NCBI GenBank assembly: GCA_039822045.1
Contig: JBCBMY010000006.1
Coordinates: 1-64,000 of the forward strand
Origin: HLUCCA09 sp039822045
Lineage (GTDB): Bacteria; Pseudomonadota; Alphaproteobacteria; Rhodobacterales; Rhodobacteraceae
Length of the DNA: 64,000 nucleotides
Direction: 5' to 3'
The stretch's first letter is position 1, and every line of letters begins with the position of its first letter. Under the pieces are notes generated by a model. That model searched no databases. It saw only the letters and a list, made by a program, of their open reading frames with translations, and had not been told where the DNA came from. Below are positions 36,886 to 45,340 of this stretch, one piece after another. The position numbers were made by a program, and so were the translations under genes.

Positions 36886-37257
36886 TCACGCGCGCGCCCG
36901 CCCCCGGGCAACGCGGCGGCGGTGCATCGCGTAGAGCGCCGGCGCCAGTAGCGCCTCGTAGACCGCCCCGACCAGCGGGCGCACAATTGGCAGTGACACG
37001 ATGCGCGCGAGCCACCGTGTGCGGGGCATTTCCTGCCAGAGCGCCACGAAGGCCGGCAGGCCCGCGAGCAGCCGGCCGTCTTGCACCACATGCAGCCGGC
37101 GCGCGGCGTCCTCGGGCGTCAGGCCAAGTGCCGCGAGGTCTTCGTTCTGCAGGGCCGCAAAGTCGAGGGGCAGGGCACGCGCCTCGGCATAGCGCCGATA
37201 GGCGCTGACTTCGCGCGAACAGATGGGGCACTCGCTGTTGTAGATCACCTTGGTCAT
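36886..37257 (-). CDS. Thiol-disulfide oxidoreductase DCC family protein
   Basis: This 123-residue thioredoxin-like protein of the DUF393 family has the active-site CPIC motif in YNSECPICSREV, close to the N-terminus, and a C-terminal segment with hydrophobic character (LPIVRPLVGAVYEALLAPAL). The family is named for a DxxCxxC-type motif; here the first position is Asn-Ser-Glu. The partner is unknown. It is divergent from the M48 lipoprotein gene. Confidence 0.85.
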   Translation of the reverse strand: MTKVIYNSECPICSREVSAYRRYAEARALPLDFAALQNEDLAALGLTPEDAARRLHVVQDGRLLAGLPAFVALWQEMPRTRWLARIVSLPIVRPLVGAVYEALLAPALYAMHRRRVARGRARA

Positions 37258-37378
37258 GCCGGGGACATAGGCGCCGCGTCGCCCCGGGCGAGTGCGGCAC
37301 GTTGACTCCTTTGTGAGGGGGCTGGCCGGCAGGCCGGGCATCGCTATGCTTATCGCGATGTCGTTTTGGAGAGTGCAG

Positions 37379-38119
37379 ATGGGTCCGCCCGCCACGTTCG
37401 CCCCGCCCCGTCGCCTTTGGCGGGGGCTTGTCGCCGTCCTGACCCTCGCGGCGCTGACGGGTTGTGAGCTGTCGACGGCGTCCGCGCCCACCGTCCCGAC
37501 CAGCGCCGCGCCCACATCCGACGTCGGCCGCGCGGCGCAGAACTTCATTGACGTCGTCGAGCGGGTCGAGCCTGTGGCCGAGCGGGTCTGCCGCCAGCAG
37601 ACATCCGGCATCAATTGCGACTTTCGGATTGCGGTGGACGACCGCGCTGGCGTGCCGCCCAACGCCTTCCAAACGCTCGACAACCGCGATCGCCCGATCA
37701 TCATCTTCACGTTGCCGCTGATCGCCGATGCGCGGAACGCCGACGAGCTTGCATTCATCCTGGGGCACGAGGCGGCGCACCACATCCGCGGCCATATCCC
37801 GCGATCCGAAGTCAACGCGCAACTCGGAGCCCTGGTGCTGGCCGGCCTCGCCCAGGCGGCCGGCCAGAGCATCGAAGCGGTGAACGAGGCGGCGCGGGTC
37901 GGGGCGACGGTCGGGGCGCGAAGCTTTGCCAAGGAGTTCGAGCTGGAGGCCGACGCGCTCGGCACGCGCATTGCCTTCGATGCGGGCTACGACCCGGTTC
38001 GCGGCTCACAGTTCTTCGCGCGCATCCCCGATCCGGGCGACCGGTTCCTGGGCACACACCCGCCCAACGACGAGCGACAGGCGCTTGTCCGGCGGACGGC
38101 GGCGACATTGACCCGGTAA
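37379..38119 (+). CDS. M48 family metallopeptidase, lipoprotein
   Basis: This 246-residue protein has a lipoprotein signal ending LAALTGC (Cys29), so it is probably anchored in the membrane facing the periplasm. The zinc motif HEAAHH is at 130-135 and the third ligand lies in FELEADALG. It resembles BepA/LoiP-type proteases that watch over outer-membrane assembly. I chose ATG 37379, which has GGAGAG 5 nt upstream and gives the expected positive n-region; earlier ATGs at 37292 and 37358 would lengthen the leader. Confidence 0.88.
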   Translation: MGPPATFAPPRRLWRGLVAVLTLAALTGCELSTASAPTVPTSAAPTSDVGRAAQNFIDVVERVEPVAERVCRQQTSGINCDFRIAVDDRAGVPPNAFQTLDNRDRPIIIFTLPLIADARNADELAFILGHEAAHHIRGHIPRSEVNAQLGALVLAGLAQAAGQSIEAVNEAARVGATVGARSFAKEFELEADALGTRIAFDAGYDPVRGSQFFARIPDPGDRFLGTHPPNDERQALVRRTAATLTR

Positions 38120-38195
38120 CGGGCTTGTCCTGATCGGACCGAATGCGGCGGGTTTGAGGCCGGTTCGAGGCGCATTCTTGTCAAATGCCGACAAT

Positions 38196-39572
38196 TCAGA
38201 CGAGGCGACCCCAAAGATCGTATTCCGACGCCTCGTCGACCTCCACCGTTACGACATCCCCCGGGGTCAGACGCTGATGCCCCTCGTCGATATAGAGATG
38301 GCCGTCGATTTCGGGCGCATCGGCCATGGTGCGGCAGGTCGCGGCGTCCTCCTCGACGAGATCCACGATAACCTTCATCCGTTGGCCGACCCGCGCCGCC
38401 AGTTTCGCCTCTGAGATCGCCTGCGCCCGCTCCATAAAGCGGGCGAAGCGGTCCTCCTTGACATCTTCGGGCACATGGTCGGGCAGGGCGTTGGAGCGCG
38501 CGCCCGCGACATTTTCGTAGCGAAAACAGCCGACACGGTCGAGCTGTGCCTCATCGAGCCAATCGAGGAGAGTCTGGAACTCGGCCTCGGTCTCGCCCGG
38601 ATAGCCCACGATGAAGGTCGAGCGCAGAGTGATCTCGGGGCAGACCGCGCGCCAGGCGGCGATCTCGTCGAGCGTCTTGGCGGCGGCGGCCGGCCGAGCC
38701 ATGCGCTTCAATGTATCGGGATGGGCATGCTGGAACGGAATGTCGAGATAGGGCAGGATCCGCCCTTCGGCCATCAGGGGAACCAGCTGCCGAACATGCG
38801 GGTAGGGATAGACGTAATGCAACCTCACCCAGGCACCGAGGCTGCCCAGATCCCTGGCCAGACGCGTGATGTTCGCCTCCGACTTGTCCTTTTCCGACTT
38901 CAGGTCGATCCCATAGGCCGAGGTGTCCTGACTGATCACCAAGAGCTCGCGCACGCCGGCGGCAACCAGCCGTTCGGCCTCGCGCATCACCGCCGCATGG
39001 GGGCGCGAGACGAGCCGACCGCGCATGTCGGGGATGATGCAGAACTTGCACTTGTGGTTACAGCCCTCTGAAATCTTGAGGTAACTGTAGTGGCGCGGGG
39101 TCAGCGAGACGGCCTGTGCCGGCAGCAGATCGACGAACGGATCGGGCGCCGGTGGAACGGCGGCGTGGACGGCATCGAGGACCTGTTCGTATTGGTGCGC
39201 GCCGGTCACCGCCAGCACGCGCGGATGCGCGCCCGTGATATAGCCGGGCTCGGCGCCGAGGCAGCCGGTGACGATCACCCGGCCATTCTCGGCCAGCGCC
39301 TCGCCGATCGCCTCGAGGCTCTCGGCTTTGGCGCTGTCGAGGAACCCGCAGGTGTTCACGATCACGGCGTCCGCGCCCGCATAGTCGGGGGAGATCCCAT
39401 AGCCCTCGGCCCGCAGCCGCGTGAGGATGCGTTCGCTGTCAACCAGCGCCTTGGGGCAGCCGAGCGAGACCATGCCGATGGTGGGCTGGCCGGGGCGAGA
39501 GGTTTCGCTCACGCGGGCGCGGGCAAGGTCGGGCCGAAGATCGGGCGGGTTCTGAACCATGCCGCGCGACAT
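38196..39572 (-). CDS. rimO: Ribosomal protein S12 methylthiotransferase RimO
   Basis: This radical-SAM enzyme adds a methylthio group to an aspartate of ribosomal protein S12. It is 458 residues. The N-terminal MTTase domain holds the first cluster (Cys39, Cys75, Cys104), the radical SAM motif is CNHKCKFC (Cys171, 175, 178), and a C-terminal TRAM domain ends EASEYDLWGRLV. The start may be ATG 39572 or 39560 (MVQNPP). Confidence 0.95.
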   Translation of the reverse strand: MSRGMVQNPPDLRPDLARARVSETSRPGQPTIGMVSLGCPKALVDSERILTRLRAEGYGISPDYAGADAVIVNTCGFLDSAKAESLEAIGEALAENGRVIVTGCLGAEPGYITGAHPRVLAVTGAHQYEQVLDAVHAAVPPAPDPFVDLLPAQAVSLTPRHYSYLKISEGCNHKCKFCIIPDMRGRLVSRPHAAVMREAERLVAAGVRELLVISQDTSAYGIDLKSEKDKSEANITRLARDLGSLGAWVRLHYVYPYPHVRQLVPLMAEGRILPYLDIPFQHAHPDTLKRMARPAAAAKTLDEIAAWRAVCPEITLRSTFIVGYPGETEAEFQTLLDWLDEAQLDRVGCFRYENVAGARSNALPDHVPEDVKEDRFARFMERAQAISEAKLAARVGQRMKVIVDLVEEDAATCRTMADAPEIDGHLYIDEGHQRLTPGDVVTVEVDEASEYDLWGRLV

Positions 39573-39600
39573 AAGGCCAAGGGCGGCGGGGCGAAAGACC

Positions 39601-40368
39601 CTAGGGCTTGATCCGCCAGCCGGTTCGGAAGATCCACCAGATCACGCCCATGCAGGCCGCGCAGAAGCCCGCCACTGCCGCCAGCGAAATTCCTGGCGCC
39701 ACGTCGGCGACCCCGTAGAACGACCAGCGAAACCCGGAGATCAGGTAGAGGACCGGGTTGAAGTAGCTCACCGTCTGCCAGGCGTCGGGCAGCATCGACA
39801 CCGAGTAGAACGCGCCCCCGAGAAACACCATCGGCGTGATGACGAGGAGCGGCACCAGTTGCAGTTGCTCGAAGTTCCCCGCCCAAATCCCCAGGATGAA
39901 ACCTAAAAGGGAAAAGCTGACCGCGGTCAGCACCAGGAAGGTGACCATCGCCAGCGGATGCAGGATCTTCAGATCCACGAACAAGGTCGATGTGGCGAGG
40001 ATGATCACCGCGATCCCGAGCGCCTTCACCGCGGCCGCACCGACATAGCCGATCGTGATCTCGATGAACGACACCGGAGCCGACAAAAGCTCATAGATCG
40101 TGCCGATGAACTTGGGGAAGTAGATCCCGAACGACGCGTTCGAGATCGCCTGCTGCAGAAGCGTCAGCATGATCAGCCCCGGCACGATGAACGCGCCATA
40201 GTCGATCCCGTCGACCGTTTGGATACGCCCGCCGATGGCCGCGCCGAACACCACGAAGTAAAGCACGGTGGTGATCACGGGCGACAGGACCGACTGACCC
40301 AGCGTGCGAAAGGTGCGCGCCATCTCGAAGATGAAGATCGCGCGGATGGCGTGCCAGTTCGCGGTCAT
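39601..40368 (-). CDS. ABC-2 type transporter permease
   Basis: This 255-residue inner-membrane permease has about six helices and the ABC-2 signature region GGAFYSVSMLPDAWQTVSYF near the C-terminus. Its start overlaps the ATP-binding gene by 4 bp, so the pair forms one exporter of the multidrug or polysaccharide/lipid class. The substrate is unknown. Confidence 0.9.
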   Translation of the reverse strand: MTANWHAIRAIFIFEMARTFRTLGQSVLSPVITTVLYFVVFGAAIGGRIQTVDGIDYGAFIVPGLIMLTLLQQAISNASFGIYFPKFIGTIYELLSAPVSFIEITIGYVGAAAVKALGIAVIILATSTLFVDLKILHPLAMVTFLVLTAVSFSLLGFILGIWAGNFEQLQLVPLLVITPMVFLGGAFYSVSMLPDAWQTVSYFNPVLYLISGFRWSFYGVADVAPGISLAAVAGFCAACMGVIWWIFRTGWRIKP

Positions 40369-41321
40369 GCGGTCTCTCCCATGGGGGCGCTTTCGGTGCG
40401 CCCGTCCTCGACGAGGCGCAGGAACACATCCTCAAGGCTCGACTGGCGGGTCGACAGGTCGCGGATGCGCAGCCCTTCGCTGGTGATCCCGGCCATAAGC
40501 CGGGTCATGCCGGTCCGTTCGGCCGTTCCGTCGAAGGTGAAGGTCAGCGCCATGCCCCCGTCCGACAGGGCGAGGTCGTGCTCGGCGAGGGCCTGGGGCA
40601 CGGCGGACAGCGGTTCGGTCAGCTCGATCCGGAGTTCCTTCTGCCCGAGCTGGCGCATCAGAACGGCCTTGTCCTCGACCAGCATAAGCTCGCCCTTGTC
40701 GATCACGCCGATCCGGTCGGCCATCTCCTCGGCCTCTTCGATATAGTGGGTGGTCAAGATGATCGTCACGCCATCCTCGCGGAGCTGCTTCACCAGGGCC
40801 CACATGTCGCGGCGGAGCGTGACATCGACGCCCGCGGTCGGCTCGTCGAGGAACAGGACGCGCGGCTCGTGCGCCAGCGCCTTGGCAATCAGCACGCGCC
40901 GCTTCATCCCGCCCGAGAGCTCACGGTTGCGGGCATCGCGCTTGTCCCACAGCGACAGGGCGCGCAGGACCTTCTCGATATGCGCGGGGTCGGGCGGCAA
41001 CCCGAACAGGCCGCGCGAAAAGGCCACCGTCGCGATGACCTTCTCGAAGGGTTCGATCGTGATCTCTTGCGGCACCAGCCCGATTAGCCCGCGCGTCTTG
41101 CGATAGTCTGAAATGATATCGTGGCCGCCGACACGCACATGCCCGGCGGTCGGGCCGACGAGGCCGCAAATGGCCGAGATCAGCGTGGTCTTGCCGGCGC
41201 CGTTCGGGCCGAGGAGCGCCAGGATCTCGCCCTCACGGATCGTCAGGTCGACGCCCTTGAGCGCCTCGAACCCGCCCTCATAGACTTTGGTCAGTCCTTC
41301 GACTTCAATAATGTCGGCCAT
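40365..41321 (-). CDS. ABC transporter ATP-binding protein
   Basis: This 318-residue ABC ATPase has Walker A GPNGAGKTT, signature ELSGGMKRRV, Walker B RVLFLDEPTAGVD and an H-loop in LTTHYIEEAEEM. The extra C-terminal domain (about 225-318) is typical of ABC-2 exporters such as CcmA/DrrA-like proteins. It is coupled to the permease gene downstream. A second ABC-2 permease gene lies 0.9 kb away on the other strand and may share this ATPase. Confidence 0.92.
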   Translation of the reverse strand: MADIIEVEGLTKVYEGGFEALKGVDLTIREGEILALLGPNGAGKTTLISAICGLVGPTAGHVRVGGHDIISDYRKTRGLIGLVPQEITIEPFEKVIATVAFSRGLFGLPPDPAHIEKVLRALSLWDKRDARNRELSGGMKRRVLIAKALAHEPRVLFLDEPTAGVDVTLRRDMWALVKQLREDGVTIILTTHYIEEAEEMADRIGVIDKGELMLVEDKAVLMRQLGQKELRIELTEPLSAVPQALAEHDLALSDGGMALTFTFDGTAERTGMTRLMAGITSEGLRIRDLSTRQSSLEDVFLRLVEDGRTESAPMGETA

Positions 41322-41503
41322 CGGATCCTCCCTCCGGCCGGTCTACGCGACGGGCTGGTCCTGTGAAAGCGGTGCATCGGGGTCCGATGGTGCGCAGGCG
41401 CACGCGTCCCTGTGCCAGTCCAGACCCGACAGCATGAAATGTCAGCGATTGGTGCCCGCTTGACGGCACCCGTGCAATCGCAAAGTGGCGTGGCGCGGCT
41501 GGC

Positions 41504-42100
41504 CTAGCGGCGGCGGTCGCGGCGCGACGACATCGGCTGAAACGCGACGCCGACATGGGCTTCGCAATAGGGCTTGCCCTGCTGCACCGGCAGGCCGCAG
41601 AACCAGAAATCGTCGGTCGCCGGGTCGCCGATCGGCCACTTGCAGGTCCGCTCCGTCAGCTCCATCAGCGAGATCTTGCGCGCCTTCTTTTCGACCTCGC
41701 GGACCGAGGCGAGCGCTTCGGGGCTGATCTCGTTGGCCGAGGGCTGGGGCGGCAATGGCTGCCCGGCCGGGATGATCTGGCGCCGGGCCGGGCTCGGCTG
41801 CGGCGACGGGGCGGGCGACGCTGCCACGACGGCGGGCTCTGGCACCGCCTTTGCCGCCGGTTCCACGGGTTCGGGCTTGGGGGTGGGGGCGGGCTGCGAC
41901 GGCTCCACCTTGGCCGAGGGCGGCGGCGCCGCGGCCGGTGCGCCCTCGCTGCCGGTGCGGTTCGACAGGCCCAGCCGGTGCACCTTGCCGATCACCGCGT
42001 TGCGCGTCACCCCGCCGAGTTCCTTGGCGATCTGGCTGGCGGATTGCCCCTCCGCCCACATCTTCTTTAGCAGCTCGACACGCTCGTCGGTCCAGGACAT
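41504..42100 (-). CDS. gcrA: GcrA cell cycle regulator
   Basis: GcrA binds sigma70 RNA polymerase and CcrM-methylated GANTC promoters to drive cell-cycle genes in Alphaproteobacteria. The 198 residues start MSWTDERVELLKKMWAEG, with the helix-turn-helix continuing to RNAVIGKVHRLGLSNR. A Pro/Ala-rich linker (about 47-125) and a conserved Cys-containing C-terminus (TCKWPIGDP, FWFCGLPV, PYCEAHVGVAF) follow. The linker varies between species. I chose ATG 42100 by homology of the start. Confidence 0.95.
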   Translation of the reverse strand: MSWTDERVELLKKMWAEGQSASQIAKELGGVTRNAVIGKVHRLGLSNRTGSEGAPAAAPPPSAKVEPSQPAPTPKPEPVEPAAKAVPEPAVVAASPAPSPQPSPARRQIIPAGQPLPPQPSANEISPEALASVREVEKKARKISLMELTERTCKWPIGDPATDDFWFCGLPVQQGKPYCEAHVGVAFQPMSSRRDRRR

Positions 42101-42205
42101 CGGGGCCTCATTCTGTCTGTGCCGCGCACGCCGCGCAGCCATCGTCCAGGGCCCGGCGGCCCACACAAGCTCGGGACAGGGCGCTTCACGCGCCCCCGAG
42201 CGCTC

Positions 42206-42211
42206 TATACT
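42206..42211 (+). promoter_or_regulatory. Possible -10 box of the orphan ABC permease
   Basis: TATACT lies 50 bp before the ATG at 42262 in the gcrA-permease divergent region. The -35 region about 17 bp upstream (CTTCAC) is weak, so this is only a candidate. Confidence 0.35.
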
Positions 42212-42261
42212 AGGGTTCGGGACGAGGCCTTACAACAGGCCCCCCGGCGAGGGAAGGCGAT

Positions 42262-43065
42262 ATGAGCGAGCTGACGGAACTGGGGGTGCGCCGATTCGGG
42301 CGGGTCAATTGGCTGGGCACCCGGACACTGGCAGAGCGAGAGTGCCGGCGTTTCCTGTCGATCTGGCGGCAGACGCTGGTCGCGCCGGCGGTTACGGCGG
42401 GCCTGTTCCTCGCCATTTTCGCGCTGGCCATAGGGCCGAATCGGCCCGACGTGATGGGCGTGCCGTTCCTGATCTTCCTCGCGCCGGGCCTGGCGATGAT
42501 GACGGTGATCCAGCAGAGCTTCTCCAACACATCGTCATCGATGTCGGCGGCCAAGGCGCAGGGCAACATCGTCGACACGTTGATGCCGCCCCTCAGCGGC
42601 GGCGAGCTTGTGGCCGGCTATGTGGCCGGTGGCGTGGTGCGGGGCCTCTTCGTGGGCATTCCGCTGATGGTGGCGATGGTTCTGGGCCTCGGCATTCCGG
42701 TCGCCCATCCGCTCTGGGTGCTTGTTTTCATGGTCCTTGGCGGCGCGTTCATGGGGGGCTTGGGCCTGTTGACCGGGATCTATGCCAAGAAGTTCGATCA
42801 GACGGCGGCGATCTCGAACTTTATCGTGACGCCCCTGTCGTTTCTGTCGGGCACATTCTACTCGATCGACGCAACGCCGCCCTGGATGGCGGTGCTTCTG
42901 CACATCAACCCGGTGTTCTACCTGATCGACGGCGTGCGCTACGGCACGATCGGCACGTCGGACAGCTCGCCCTGGCTTGGCCTGCTGGTCGCCGGGGTGG
43001 CGACAGCGGGTGTCTTGGGCGTGGCCTGTCACTGGCTGCGCACCGGCTATCGCCTCAAGCCCTAA
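42262..43065 (+). CDS. ABC-2 type transporter permease without adjacent ATPase
   Basis: This 267-residue inner-membrane protein has about six helices and the ABC-2 region SFLSGTFYSIDATPPWMAVL. It resembles the permease at 39601-40368 in fold and in its ending (LRTGYRLKP against FRTGWRIKP). No ATPase gene adjoins it on this strand, so it may pair with the ATPase at 40365-41321. It sits between gcrA and argD. GGGAAGG precedes ATG 42262. Confidence 0.87.
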   Translation: MSELTELGVRRFGRVNWLGTRTLAERECRRFLSIWRQTLVAPAVTAGLFLAIFALAIGPNRPDVMGVPFLIFLAPGLAMMTVIQQSFSNTSSSMSAAKAQGNIVDTLMPPLSGGELVAGYVAGGVVRGLFVGIPLMVAMVLGLGIPVAHPLWVLVFMVLGGAFMGGLGLLTGIYAKKFDQTAAISNFIVTPLSFLSGTFYSIDATPPWMAVLLHINPVFYLIDGVRYGTIGTSDSSPWLGLLVAGVATAGVLGVACHWLRTGYRLKP

Positions 43066-43246
43066 GGCGCGGCCGCGCGGTCTCATCGCCACTTTACGCG
43101 GCGCGCAATCCGGCGTAGTCCAGCGCCATGGCACCGACCCGCGACCGACGCCGCGCCTGACGCGATTTCGCCCCGCCCCTGGGGCCGTTTCCTTGCGGCC
43201 CGTTCCATGCCATTCCACGACACTCCGATAGCGCGAGGACATGCCG

Positions 43247-44425
43247 ATGATCCCCTCTTTGTTGCCGACCTACAACCGTGCGCCGCTTTCGTTCGAGCGC
43301 GGCGAGGGCGCCTGGCTCATCGAGGCGGATGGCCGACGCTTCCTGGATTTCGCCGCGGGCATCGCCGTCAACGCCCTGGGCCATGCCCATCCGGCCCTCG
43401 TTGAGGTGCTGACTGCGCAGGCGGGTCGTCTGTGGCATGTGTCGAACCTCTACCAGGTGCCGCAGCAGCAGGCGCTGGCAGATATGCTGGTGGATCTGAC
43501 CTTCGCCGACACGGTGTTTGTCACCAATTCCGGCACCGAGGCGGCCGAACTGGCCCTCAAGATGGCGCGGAAGTTCTGGTTCGAGGCGGGCCATCCCGAG
43601 CGGATCAAGATCGCCGCGTTCGAGGGCAGCTTCCATGGCCGCTCCACCGGCGCCATCGCGGCGGCGGGGGCAGACAAGCTGACCCACGGGTTCGGCCCCC
43701 TGATGCCGGGCTTCGTGCACCTGCCCTTTGGTGACCATGACGCCTTGCGTGCGGCCATGGCCGACCCGGAGCTGGCCGCCGTCATCGTCGAGCCGGTGCA
43801 GGGCGAAGGCGGGATCCGGCCCCTGCCGGATGCCTGCCTGAAGGGCCTGCGCGATCTCTGCGACGAAACGGGCGTTTTGATGATCCTCGATGAGGTGCAA
43901 TGCGGGATGGGCCGCACGGGCAAGCTCTTTGCCCATGAATGGGCAGGCATCGAGCCCGACATCATGATGATCGCCAAAGGGATCGGCGGCGGCTTCCCGA
44001 TCGGCGCGCTGCTGGCAACCGAACGCGCGGCCTCGGGCATGAGCGCGGGCAGCCACGGCTCGACCTATGGCGGCAATCCCCTGGGCTGTGCCGTGGCGCT
44101 GAAGGTTCTGGAGATCGTGTCGGAGCCTGCGTTCCTCGAGGAGGTGCGCCGGAAGGCGGCTGGCCTTCGTCAGAGCCTTGAGGGCATCGTCGCTGCGCAT
44201 CCGGAGGTGTTTGACGAGGTGCGCGGGTCGGGCCTGATGCTGGGGCTCAAGGCCAAACCGCCGGTGGCCGAGGTGGTGAAGGCGGCCCAGGCCGAAGCGC
44301 TCCTCACGGTGCCCGCGGCCGAGAATGTCGTCCGCCTTCTGCCCGCCCTCACGATCACCGACGCGGACCTCGCCGAGGGCGCGGCCCGGCTCGACCGGGC
44401 GGCGACGCGGCTGGAAGCAGGCTGA
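43247..44425 (+). CDS. argD: Acetylornithine aminotransferase
   Basis: This PLP class III aminotransferase of arginine synthesis has 392 residues. The PLP lysine lies in MMIAKGIGGGFPIGA (about Lys244), and LMILDEVQCGMGRTGKL holds the cofactor-binding Asp. I prefer ATG 43247 over 43241 because GAGGA is then 7 nt upstream rather than 1. argF, which I expect next in many Rhodobacterales, is not here; a 14-bp tandem repeat and a convergent SRPBCC gene follow instead. Confidence 0.94.
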   Translation: MIPSLLPTYNRAPLSFERGEGAWLIEADGRRFLDFAAGIAVNALGHAHPALVEVLTAQAGRLWHVSNLYQVPQQQALADMLVDLTFADTVFVTNSGTEAAELALKMARKFWFEAGHPERIKIAAFEGSFHGRSTGAIAAAGADKLTHGFGPLMPGFVHLPFGDHDALRAAMADPELAAVIVEPVQGEGGIRPLPDACLKGLRDLCDETGVLMILDEVQCGMGRTGKLFAHEWAGIEPDIMMIAKGIGGGFPIGALLATERAASGMSAGSHGSTYGGNPLGCAVALKVLEIVSEPAFLEEVRRKAAGLRQSLEGIVAAHPEVFDEVRGSGLMLGLKAKPPVAEVVKAAQAEALLTVPAAENVVRLLPALTITDADLAEGAARLDRAATRLEAG

Positions 44426-45033
44426 CGCGACGGGGGCAGGCGGACGGGGGCAGGCGGACGGGGGCCGGCGGACGGGGGCCGGCGGTCACCGGCCCCCGCT
44501 CCGTTCGGTCGGGCGAAGGCCTGGCGCGCGGCGATCGCCTTGGCCGTGGCATCGGCCTTGCGTTTGCGCGGGTGGGGTGTGCCCGTCTCGGCGAAATGGG
44601 CAAACTCCTCGATGCTGTTCTGCAGAACTTTGTTGAACTGTATCCGCATCAGCCAGCCCATCAGCACCGAGAACGGAAAAGCGAGATCCACGCTCATTTC
44701 CATTCGCACGCGGGTCTTCTGCGGCCCCGCGGCCTCGAGGGTCCAGGCGTTCCGCAGGGAGCGGACGAAGCCCGGCATCTTGTCACCCGTGGCGCTGTAG
44801 GCGAGGTGACGGGCTGCCGGATCATAGCGCTCCAGCGTTTCCGTGAAGGGCCCAAGGCTCGTCTCGCAGACCCGCCCGGCGCATGGGGCGGCGGCGACAT
44901 TGGGCGCGCCCTGCCGGGCGCGCGAGGCATAGACGCTGCTCGCCCAGTCCCCGGCCCGCGTGTAGTTCGGGCCGAGAAGCTCCCAGACCTCGTCTACCGG
45001 CTTGGCGACGGTGATGGATTTGGTCAGTCGCAT
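44170..45033 (-). CDS. SRPBCC family protein with abnormal C-terminal extension
   Basis: The first 170 or so residues form a polyketide-cyclase/START-like lipid- or ligand-binding fold (MRLTKSITVAKPVDEVWELL, AGRVCETSLGPFTETLERYD, VRMEMSVDLAFPFSVLMGWL). The open frame continues for a further 110 residues through a 14-bp tandem repeat and into the antisense of argD, ending at 44170. The tail is Pro/Arg/Ser-rich and is probably not native. A homologous protein should end near 44500, so the repeat may have shifted the original stop out of frame. It starts 4 bp after the tautomerase gene and is likely in its operon. Confidence 0.7.
   Translation of the reverse strand: MRLTKSITVAKPVDEVWELLGPNYTRAGDWASSVYASRARQGAPNVAAAPCAGRVCETSLGPFTETLERYDPAARHLAYSATGDKMPGFVRSLRNAWTLEAAGPQKTRVRMEMSVDLAFPFSVLMGWLMRIQFNKVLQNSIEEFAHFAETGTPHPRKRKADATAKAIAARQAFARPNGAGAGDRRPPSAGPRPPAPVRLPPSRQPASSRVAARSSRAAPSARSASVIVRAGRRRTTFSAAGTVRSASAWAAFTTSATGGLALSPSIRPDPRTSSNTSGCAATMPSRL
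44429..44484. repeat. 14-bp tandem repeat, four copies
   Basis: The unit GACGGGGGCAGGCG occurs twice (44429-44456) and then GACGGGGGCCGGCG twice (44457-44484). It starts 3 bp after the argD stop. Because 14 is not a multiple of 3, each added or lost copy changes the reading frame of the convergent SRPBCC gene. Slippage at such G-rich units is plausible. Confidence 0.92.
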
Positions 45034-45037
45034 CGCC

Positions 45038-45235
45038 TCACCCCACGACCTGACCGCCCATGGCGTATCCGCCTTCGGCCGTCTCTTCGATATGGACATT
45101 GACGAACTTGGTGATGTCGCCCTTGCCCGAGCTCTGGGCGACGGAGTTCAGGCCCTCGGTCAAGGTGCTGACAATGGAGGCTTTCTCCTCCTTGCTCCAG
45201 GCAGATTTCGGAACGGTGACGCGGATCGTTGGCAT
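45038..45235 (-). CDS. 4-oxalocrotonate tautomerase family protein
   Basis: This 65-residue protein begins MPTIRVTVPKSAWSKEE; Pro2 would be the catalytic base after Met removal, as in 4-OT enzymes. The remaining sequence (KFVNVHIEETAEGGYAMGG) fits the small tautomerase fold. The substrate is unknown. It lies 4 bp before the SRPBCC gene and is divergent from a TetR regulator, with palindromic sites between them. Confidence 0.88.
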   Translation of the reverse strand: MPTIRVTVPKSAWSKEEKASIVSTLTEGLNSVAQSSGKGDITKFVNVHIEETAEGGYAMGGQVVG

Positions 45236-45263
45236 AGTGTGCTCCTGTGGATGGTCGGTTGTT

Positions 45264-45281
45264 TTGCATCGCGCGATGCAA
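45264..45281. promoter_or_regulatory. Palindromic operator candidate 1 (TetR)
   Basis: TTGCATCGCGCGATGCAA is a perfect 18-bp palindrome in the tautomerase-TetR divergent region, 29 bp upstream of the tautomerase start. TetR-type regulators commonly bind such sites next to their own gene. Confidence 0.65.
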
Positions 45282-45304
45282 TATCTATGGAGCAGCGAAA
45301 TCTG

Positions 45305-45326
45305 TTTTGCAACGTCTAATGCAAAA
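45305..45326. promoter_or_regulatory. Palindromic operator candidate 2 (TetR)
   Basis: TTTTGCA (45305-45311) and TGCAAAA (45320-45326) are inverted around 8 bp. Each arm shares TTGCA with candidate 1. It lies 14 bp before the TetR GTG start, so binding here could block the gene's own expression. Confidence 0.55.
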
Positions 45327-45340
45327 TAAGGGAGGGGCAG

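Noticed and set aside
42206..43240. argF expected next to argD
   Set aside because: No ornithine carbamoyltransferase motif was seen in the flanks. Its absence is noted in the argD entry rather than as a broken gene.
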